Positions 59,158 through 64,000 of a stretch of DNA of 64,000 bases are shown piece after piece (positions within the stretch are counted from its first letter, which is position 1; every line of letters starts with the position of its first letter). This stretch comes from an uncultured Gemmiger sp. (GTDB lineage Bacteria > Bacillota > Clostridia > Oscillospirales > Ruminococcaceae). A program made the position numbers and the translations under genes. Location of the stretch: contig CALXHR010000003.1 in assembly GCA_944388175.1 (NCBI GenBank), forward strand, positions 170,904 to 234,903, read 5' to 3'. The notes under the pieces were generated by a model. That model was not told the DNA's origin. It worked only from the letters and a program-made list of their open reading frames with translations, and did no database searches.

Positions 59158-59193
59158 AGAGGGAAAACTCCTTTGCGTGTAAAATACCCCGCC

Positions 59194-59224
59194 AAAAAAA
59201 TCCGCAGCCGCGGGGGCTGCGGAT
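59194..59224 (-). terminator. Terminator between pflB and pflA
   Basis: On the - strand a 10-bp stem (59215-59224 with 59200-59209) followed by a run of seven T. It should reduce pflA expression relative to pflB. Confidence 0.82.
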
Positions 59225-59247
59225 TGCACAGGTACGGGGGAACCCGC

Positions 59248-61500
59248 TTACAGCACCTTGTGGCAGGTGCGGGCAATGACGTCGAGCTGCTGCTCACGCG
59301 TGAGGTCGATGAACTTGACGGCGTAGCCGGACACGCGGATGGTGAAGTTGGCGTACTCCTCTTTTTCGGGGTGTTCCATGGCGTCGATGAGTTTCTCAGT
59401 GCCAAAGACGTTGACGTTGAGGTGGTGCGCGCCCTGGTCAAAGTAGCCGTCCATGACCTGGACGAGGTTTTCGACCCGCTCCTGCTCGCTGTGGCCCAGC
59501 GCGCCGGGGTTGATGGTCTGCGTGTTGGAGATGCCGTCCAGCGCCCAGTGGTAGGGCAGCTTGGTGAGCGAGTTCAGCGACGCCAGCAGGCCGTGGGTCT
59601 CGGCCCCGTAGCTGGGGTTGGCGCCCGGCGCAAACGGCGTGTAGGCTTTGCGGCCGTCGGGCATGGCGCCGGTGGCCTTGCCGTAGACGACGTTGGAGGT
59701 GATGGTCAAAATCGAGGTCGTCGCCTCGGAGTTGCGGTAGGTGTGGCGGCGCTTGATCTTCTCGAGGAAGCTGCGCAACAGGTCGACGGCGATGTTGTCG
59801 GCGCGGTCGTCGTCGTTGCCGTATTTGGGGAAATCGCCCTCGATCTCATAGTCGGTGACAAGGCCCTGCTCATTGCGGATGCACTTGACCTTGGCGTACT
59901 TGATGGCCGAAAGGCTGTCCACCACGTGGCTGAACCCGGCGATGCCGGTGGCAAAGGTGCGGCGCACGTCGGTGTCAATGAGCGCCATCTCGGCGGCTTC
60001 GTAGTAGTATTTGTCGTGCATATACTGGATGAGGTTGAGGATGTTGACATACAGCCCGGCCAGCCAGTCCAGCATGACGTCGTATTTTTGCACGACCTCG
60101 TCGTAGTCGAGGTATTCCGAGGTGATGGGCGCGTAGTGGGGGGCGATCTGCTCGCCGAGTTTTTCGTCGACGCCGCCGTTGATGGCGTACAGCAGGCACT
60201 TGGCCAGGTTGGCCCGCGCGCCGAAGAACTGCATCTCCTTGCCGGTCTGCGTGGCGGAGACACAGCAGCAGATGGAGTAGTCGTCGCCCCAGACGGGTTT
60301 CATGACGTCGTCGTTCTCATACTGGATGGAGGACGTGTCGATGGAAACGCGGGCGGCGTAGTCCTTAAAGGTCTTGGGCAGCGCCGAGGAATACAGCACC
60401 GTGATGTTGGGTTCCGGCGCGGGGCCCATGTTTTCCAGCGTGTGCAGGAAGCGGAAATCGGTCTTGGTGACCATCGAACGGCCGTCCATGCCGATGCCGG
60501 CGACCTCCAGCGTGGCCCAGACGGGGTCGCCGCTGAACAGCTGGTTGTAGCTGGGGATGCGCGCGAATTTGACCATGCGGAACTTCATGACCAGGTGGTC
60601 GATGAGCTCCTGGGCTTCGCTCTCGGTCAGGATGCCGCGGTCGAGGTCGCGCTGGATATAGATATCGAGGAAGGTCGAGATGCGCCCGACGCTCATGGCG
60701 GCGCCGTTCTGCGTCTTGATGGCGGCCAGGTAGCCGAAGTAGAGCCACTGCACGGCTTCTTTGGCGTTGGCGGCCGGCTGCGAAATGTCGTAGCCGTAGG
60801 CGGCGGCCATCTGCTTCATGCCCTTGAGGGCATTGATCTGCAGGGCCAGTTCCTCGCGCTGGCGGATGACGTCGTCGGTCATGGTGCCGTCGCCGCAGTT
60901 GGCAAAATCGTTCTGCTTGGCCTGGATCAGGTAGTCGATGCCGTACAGCGCCACGCGGCGGTAGTCTCCGACGATGCGGCCGCGGCCGTAGGTGTCGGGC
61001 AGGCCGGTGACGATGTGGCTGTGGCGGGCCTTGCGCATCTCGGGCGTGTAGGCGTCAAACACCGCCTGGTTGTGGGTGCGGGTGTACTGGGTAAAAATCT
61101 CGTGCAGTTTGGGGCTGGGCTCGTAGCCGTAGGTGGTGCAGGCCTGCTCGGCCATTTTGATGCCGCCGTAGGGCATGAACGCGCGCTTGAGCGGTTTGTC
61201 GGTCTGCAGGCCGACAACCTGCTCCAGATCCTTGAGCGCGGGGTCGATATAGCCGGGGCCGTAAGCCGTCAGGCCGGAAACAACCTCGGTCTCCATATCC
61301 AGCACGCCGCCCTTGGCGCGCTCTTCTTTCTGCAAGGCCTGCAGCGCGCCCCACAGCTTGTTGGTCGCGTCCGTCGGGCCGGCGAGGAAACTCTCGTCGC
61401 CCGCATAGGGTTTATAGTTTTTCTGGATGAAGTCGCGGGTGTTGACTTCCTCTTTCCAGATACGGCCCTCAAAGCCTTCCCACTGTTTGAACTCCGTCAT
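59248..61500 (-). CDS. pflB: Formate acetyltransferase (pyruvate formate-lyase)
   Basis: A 750-residue glycyl-radical enzyme that converts pyruvate and CoA to acetyl-CoA and formate under anoxia. The paired active-site Cys are in the [16 protein letters not shown] region near residue 410, and the radical Gly is Gly725 in RVSGYAVKF, 25 residues from the end. Length and motifs match PflB and not a diol dehydratase. The ATG at 61500 has AAAGGAG at eight-base spacing; a GTG three codons earlier touches that site. It has two possible promoters and a 240-base leader. Confidence 0.97.
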   Translation of the reverse strand: MTEFKQWEGFEGRIWKEEVNTRDFIQKNYKPYAGDESFLAGPTDATNKLWGALQALQKEERAKGGVLDMETEVVSGLTAYGPGYIDPALKDLEQVVGLQTDKPLKRAFMPYGGIKMAEQACTTYGYEPSPKLHEIFTQYTRTHNQAVFDAYTPEMRKARHSHIVTGLPDTYGRGRIVGDYRRVALYGIDYLIQAKQNDFANCGDGTMTDDVIRQREELALQINALKGMKQMAAAYGYDISQPAANAKEAVQWLYFGYLAAIKTQNGAAMSVGRISTFLDIYIQRDLDRGILTESEAQELIDHLVMKFRMVKFARIPSYNQLFSGDPVWATLEVAGIGMDGRSMVTKTDFRFLHTLENMGPAPEPNITVLYSSALPKTFKDYAARVSIDTSSIQYENDDVMKPVWGDDYSICCCVSATQTGKEMQFFGARANLAKCLLYAINGGVDEKLGEQIAPHYAPITSEYLDYDEVVQKYDVMLDWLAGLYVNILNLIQYMHDKYYYEAAEMALIDTDVRRTFATGIAGFSHVVDSLSAIKYAKVKCIRNEQGLVTDYEIEGDFPKYGNDDDRADNIAVDLLRSFLEKIKRRHTYRNSEATTSILTITSNVVYGKATGAMPDGRKAYTPFAPGANPSYGAETHGLLASLNSLTKLPYHWALDGISNTQTINPGALGHSEQERVENLVQVMDGYFDQGAHHLNVNVFGTEKLIDAMEHPEKEEYANFTIRVSGYAVKFIDLTREQQLDVIARTCHKVL

Positions 61501-61547
61501 AACGTGCACTCCTTTGATCGTTCAGATCGCCTATATATGGTATGGGC

Positions 61548-61572
61548 GCAGATATTATAATACCATATCTGC
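61548..61572. promoter_or_regulatory. Inverted repeat over the proximal pflB promoter
   Basis: GCAGATAT, nine bases, ATATCTGC surrounds the -10 of the proximal promoter, a good operator position. Confidence 0.5.
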
Positions 61573-61584
61573 AAGAAAACGCAA
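61557..61584 (-). promoter_or_regulatory. Proximal pflB promoter
   Basis: On the - strand TTGCGT (61579-61584), 16 bp, TATTAT (61557-61562). A very similar 28-bp sequence occurs at 63309-63336 before the membrane protein gene. Confidence 0.65.
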
Positions 61585-61728
61585 GAGACAAATAGGCCGG
61601 TTTTGCTTATTTTTCCCTTTGCCTGCGTATACTATAGCAAATTTATAGGAAATCGCATGTTGTCCCGGCAACAATTTGTTAAAAAACTTTGCCGCCCCCC
61701 TTCCCTGCCGGCAGAACCGGCGCGCTTT

Positions 61729-61746
61729 TAGTTAGCTATCGCTAAC
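61729..61746. promoter_or_regulatory. Operator at the distal pflB start: TAGTTAGC-N5-CTAAC
   Basis: Covers about +2 to +19 of the transcript from the distal promoter and matches the site at 58303-58320 base for base in both half-sites. Confidence 0.65.
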
Positions 61747-61753
61747 CAGCAAC

Positions 61754-61782
61754 AGCATACCACGCGTCCGGGCTGCTGTCAA
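61754..61782 (-). promoter_or_regulatory. Distal pflB promoter
   Basis: On the - strand TTGACA (61777-61782), 17 bp, TATGCT (61754-61759), giving a 240-base leader to pflB. The -35 is only a few bases from the T-run of the preceding terminator. Confidence 0.78.
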
Positions 61783-61787
61783 GCGGC

Positions 61788-61831
61788 AAAAAAGGGAAAG
61801 CGGCGCCGCCCTTACCGCAGGGCAGCGCCGC
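61788..61831 (-). terminator. Terminator of the membrane protein gene
   Basis: On the - strand a 13-bp nearly perfect stem (61819-61831 with 61800-61812), then TTTCCC and six T residues. Confidence 0.85.
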
Positions 61832-61847
61832 CGGTTTGAAAACGCGG

Positions 61848-63065
61848 TTACCACAAATTGTACGTGAGGATGGGCACGCCGTACGAAGCGCCCTGCAGCA
61901 GCATGACCAGGAAGCATGCGCCGCTGATGATGTGCCAGGCCAGCGCCGCGCCGCACACGGCCAGCCGCAGCCCCAGGCGGCCGCCGCGCTGCCCGCCGCG
62001 CCAGGCCACGCAGCCGCGCAGCCAGGCCGCGACCGATTCCAGCAGAAAGACCCCGTAGCAGATAAAGGGCCCCCACCAGAGGTTGCCATGGTACAGGCGG
62101 TCCCCGCCCTCGACGAGCAACAGCGCTTCCGCCATGGCGATGCAGAACAGCAAGAGACTGAACCGGTACCGGAAGCTTTGCCACGCCAAGCGGCCCAGCA
62201 ACAGCCCCACGGCCGCCACAAACACAAGCGAGCGCAGCAACCCCAGCACGGCCGGTTCGTTCCAAATCCCCCACCACAGCAAAGACGGGTCGAGGTCCAC
62301 GGTCCAAATCAGGCGCAGGCCGCTTTCTTCTTCAGTAAACAGCGTGTTGGCCTGGATCAGGCATACCGCAATGCTGGGCAGCACGCTGCAGCCCATAAGA
62401 ATCTCCCGCACAAGGTTTTTGCCGCGGGTGCGCACAAGGTCGGCAACCAGCAAAAGCAGCAGCGCCGGGGCAAAGGCAAACACATAGTTTGCCTTAAACG
62501 CGGTTGTGATGGCAAGCAGTACTGTGTACGCCAGCCAGGCGCGGGCATCCAGGCGGCTGTGCATGCCCTGCCAGGCGCGGTAAAACGCCAGCGCCGCCAG
62601 CAGCGCCCAGGGGGCCATCATAATGTAGGTGGTGTTGTGGTAGATTGTCGTGGTGATCGTGCCGCGGTACCAGTACCCGCCGCGCGGAATCCACACTGCC
62701 TGAGCCAGATACACCGCCAGGCTGAGCAGCAGCCGGGCCCCCGGCGGGCAGTTCCCCGCCAGAAAGCGCAGCCCCCAGGAAAACGCCAGGACTGCCGCCA
62801 CCTGGCAAAGCCCCAGGAGCACCGCGACCCCCCAGTACCCGCACAGGCGGTACGCCGGGCCGATCAGCAGCGACGTGGCCGAGTAGATCATATCCACCTG
62901 CGAGGCTTCCATCAGGTGGAGCCCCAAGTCGGAGGTATAGGGGTCGTTGCCGCCCCCCGGCGAGCAAAGCTGCTGGTAGTGCAGCCAGACCATGGCCGCG
63001 CCGAACAGCGTCAATGCCAGCAGCGCCGCCACCCATAACAGGCGTTGTCTTACCGTTTTGGTCAA
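61848..63065 (-). CDS. Polytopic membrane protein, glycosyltransferase-like
   Basis: A 405-residue protein with about ten membrane segments and a basic N-terminus. The segment DPYTSDLGLHLMEASQVDMIYSA near residue 50 has the acidic first extracytoplasmic loop seen in GT-C type enzymes, but no family could be named with confidence. I start at TTG (63065), seven bases from AAAGGAAG; no ATG has a binding site and the longer frame runs through a low-complexity leader. It has a 240-base leader and a promoter nearly identical to the proximal pflB promoter. Confidence 0.65.
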   Translation of the reverse strand: MTKTVRQRLLWVAALLALTLFGAAMVWLHYQQLCSPGGGNDPYTSDLGLHLMEASQVDMIYSATSLLIGPAYRLCGYWGVAVLLGLCQVAAVLAFSWGLRFLAGNCPPGARLLLSLAVYLAQAVWIPRGGYWYRGTITTTIYHNTTYIMMAPWALLAALAFYRAWQGMHSRLDARAWLAYTVLLAITTAFKANYVFAFAPALLLLLVADLVRTRGKNLVREILMGCSVLPSIAVCLIQANTLFTEEESGLRLIWTVDLDPSLLWWGIWNEPAVLGLLRSLVFVAAVGLLLGRLAWQSFRYRFSLLLFCIAMAEALLLVEGGDRLYHGNLWWGPFICYGVFLLESVAAWLRGCVAWRGGQRGGRLGLRLAVCGAALAWHIISGACFLVMLLQGASYGVPILTYNLW

Positions 63066-63302
63066 AAAGCGTCTTCCTTTCTTAGCGCGAGCGAAATAAA
63101 AAACAACGGGGTTGCAAAAACTGCGCAGGCCCGCAAACCCGCTGCAAAGCGGTGGATGCAAGGCAGCGGGGCGCAGCGCTCTTACATAGAACGCAAGCTC
63201 CGAGAACGCAGCGATACAGCCTTGCCGGCAGGTTTGTGCGGCTTTGTTTTTTAGGGAACCGCGCAGTTCAGCCGCCGGGCAGCACCGCGCCCGGCAGATT
63301 CT
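63066..63302 (-). promoter_or_regulatory. Long leader of the membrane protein gene
   Basis: About 237 bases without a plausible gene. It contains a GCCGGGC/GCCCGGC hairpin (near 63268-63290) soon after the transcription start and GC-rich palindromic stretches around CCGCTTTGCAGCGG (63141-63155). I see no known riboswitch. Confidence 0.4.
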
Positions 63303-63308
63303 GCTACC

Positions 63309-63336
63309 ATGATACCATATCCGCAGCAAAACGCAA
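63309..63336 (-). promoter_or_regulatory. Promoter of the membrane protein gene
   Basis: On the - strand TTGCGT (63331-63336), 16 bp, TATCAT (63309-63314); 24 of 28 bases agree with the proximal pflB promoter, including the spacer. Confidence 0.65.
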
Positions 63337-63338
63337 GC

Positions 63339-63369
63339 AAAACAGGCAGCCCGCAAAAGGGCTGCCTGT
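63339..63369 (-). terminator. Terminator of the tRNA-binding domain gene
   Basis: On the - strand an 11-bp perfect stem (63359-63369 with 63342-63352) followed by TTTTG. It lies next to the promoter of the membrane protein gene. Confidence 0.82.
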
Positions 63370-63384
63370 CTGGTTGCGGAAACC

Positions 63385-63840
63385 TTAATACAGTTTGGCG
63401 CCAGCCGGGATGTGGTCGTCGACCATCAGCAGGTGCAGGCGTTCCTCGCCTTCCTCGTGGTGGACGGCGGAGATCAGCATCCCGCAGGAGTCGATGCCCA
63501 TCATCTTGCGCGGCGGCAGGTTGGTGATGGCGATGCAGGTCTTGCCGACCAGTTCCTCCGGCTCGTAGTAGTCGTGGATGCCGCTGAGGATGACGCGGTC
63601 GGCGCCGGTGCCGTCGTCCAGCACAAAGCGCAGCAGTTTTTTGCTCTTGGGCACGGCGGTGCATTCCCTGACCTTGACGGCGCGGAAATCCGATTTGCTG
63701 AAGGTCTCAAAATCCACAAAATCGCTGAACAGCGGCTCGATCTCGACCTTGGAGAAGTCGATGGGCGCTGCGGGGGCCGGGGCGGCCGCTTCGGCGGCGT
63801 CCGTCTTGGCGGCCCTGGGGGCGTTGCCCTCCGGCTTCAT
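63385..63840 (-). CDS. Free-standing MetRS-type tRNA-binding domain
   Basis: A 151-residue protein with an Ala/Pro-rich start and then the EMAP/CsaA-type OB-fold tRNA-binding domain that is normally fused to the C-terminus of methionyl-tRNA synthetase: FETFSKSDFRAVKVREC, LLRFVLDDGTG, LPPRKMMGIDSCGMLISA. It could dimerise MetRS or bind tRNA alone. The ATG at 63840 is the better start; a GTG at 63864 has no binding site, and a stop lies in frame just before it, so the protein is not a cut-off part of a longer synthetase inside this window. Confidence 0.82.
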   Translation of the reverse strand: MKPEGNAPRAAKTDAAEAAAPAPAAPIDFSKVEIEPLFSDFVDFETFSKSDFRAVKVRECTAVPKSKKLLRFVLDDGTGADRVILSGIHDYYEPEELVGKTCIAITNLPPRKMMGIDSCGMLISAVHHEEGEERLHLLMVDDHIPAGAKLY

Positions 63841-63861
63841 GGTGGGGATTTTTCCTGGTTT

Positions 63862-63904
63862 CACCGTGCCACGCTTCGCAGCGCTTCACGGTGCTGTTTT
63901 TTCA
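63862..63904. terminator. Hairpin with T-run near the right edge
   Basis: CACCGTG and CACGGTG arms with an inner CGCTTCG/CAGCG region, followed on the + strand by six T. There is no + strand gene before it; it may be a leader structure for the - strand gene. Confidence 0.5.
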
Positions 63905-63953
63905 ACAGACCCACCCATTCGTGATGCCCTGTAATGCTTCGTGATTCTCGTAT

Positions 63954-63995
63954 ATTTGCTGTCAATTTGCTGTCATTTCAAGAATTTTGCTGTCA
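63954..63995. repeat. Three ATTTGCTGTCA repeats at the window edge
   Basis: Two tandem 11-bp copies (63954-63964 and 63965-63975) and a third nearly identical copy (63985-63995), on the - strand TGACAGCAAAT. This last 100-base stretch is unusually AT-rich. It could be a regulator or recombinase site array, or the edge of a mobile region that continues beyond the window. Confidence 0.5.
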
Positions 63996-64000
63996 GACAA

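Noticed and set aside
58378-61560. A 1060-codon open frame on the + strand across pflA-pflB
   Set aside because: It is antisense to two certain genes, has no ribosome binding site or known domain, and is a GC-rich codon-position shadow.
63954-63995. Start of a CRISPR array
   Set aside because: Two copies are directly abutting and the repeats are only 11 bp, with no spacers of normal length.

Overview
The window reads as chromosome of a high-GC, Gram-positive gut anaerobe of the Clostridia (Oscillospiraceae/Ruminococcaceae; Gemmiger, Subdoligranulum or Faecalibacterium-like). This rests on gene content, not on a marker: sporulation regulators SpoIIID and SpoVT, HrcA/CIRCE control of dnaK, a GlgC/GlgD glycogen operon, pyruvate formate-lyase, an OadB-type sodium pump, a zinc-binding S18, and very GC-rich coding sequence with strong A/T-rich sigma-A promoters (TTGACA-17-TATAAT type). 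No tRNA, rRNA, CRISPR array, insertion sequence or prophage was recognised.

Layout. 1-1870 (+): end of a cysteine synthase-like gene, spoIIID, dCMP deaminase, uridine kinase. 1972-7943 (-): glycogen operon glgB-glgC-glgD-glgA. 8177-16875 (-): SGNH hydrolase, a housekeeping cluster (DUF1858, trmK, nif3, rqcH), two large membrane envelope proteins and a zinc ribbon. 17015-23623: sigma factor, a manganese-riboswitch-controlled oadB/oadG pair, degV, rmuC, a TrpR-like regulator and galM. 23685-31465: a second glgB, mgtE with a structured leader, a proteasome-fold protein, PTS EIIA, TetR/HD pair, sodium symporter. 31581-39521: threonine-aldolase-like enzyme, sugar transferase, GntR-ABC operon, epimerase plus CocE hydrolase. 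39695-40756: rpsF-ssb-rpsR. 40875-45790 (-): hrcA-grpE-dnaK-dnaJ behind a perfect CIRCE. 45940-47063: spoVT and a NUDIX hydrolase. 47173-58068 (+): a PPK2 kinase followed by nine glycosyltransferases in one tightly overlapping operon. 58142-64000 (-): a candidate small RNA, pflB-pflA, a polytopic membrane protein and a free MetRS-type tRNA-binding domain.

Themes. Carbon storage (two branching enzymes, ADP-glucose synthesis, galM, PTS EIIA) sits with mixed-acid fermentation (pflBA). Envelope polysaccharide is served by the nine-gene glycosyltransferase operon, a polyprenyl-phosphate sugar transferase and two polytopic glycosyltransferase-like proteins. The most interesting signals are regulatory: (1) a yybP-ykoY manganese riboswitch with a mutually exclusive terminator ahead of oadB; (2) one operator type, TAGTTAGC-N5-CTAAC, placed just downstream of the start points of two strong leftward promoters, one for an orphan small RNA and one for pflB; (3) divergent promoters that share a single palindromic -35 hexamer; (4) sigma-A promoters built into perfect palindromes; (5) an mgtE terminator that contains the ribosome binding site.

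Starts were chosen by Shine-Dalgarno spacing, promoter position and family alignment from memory; no database search was possible.
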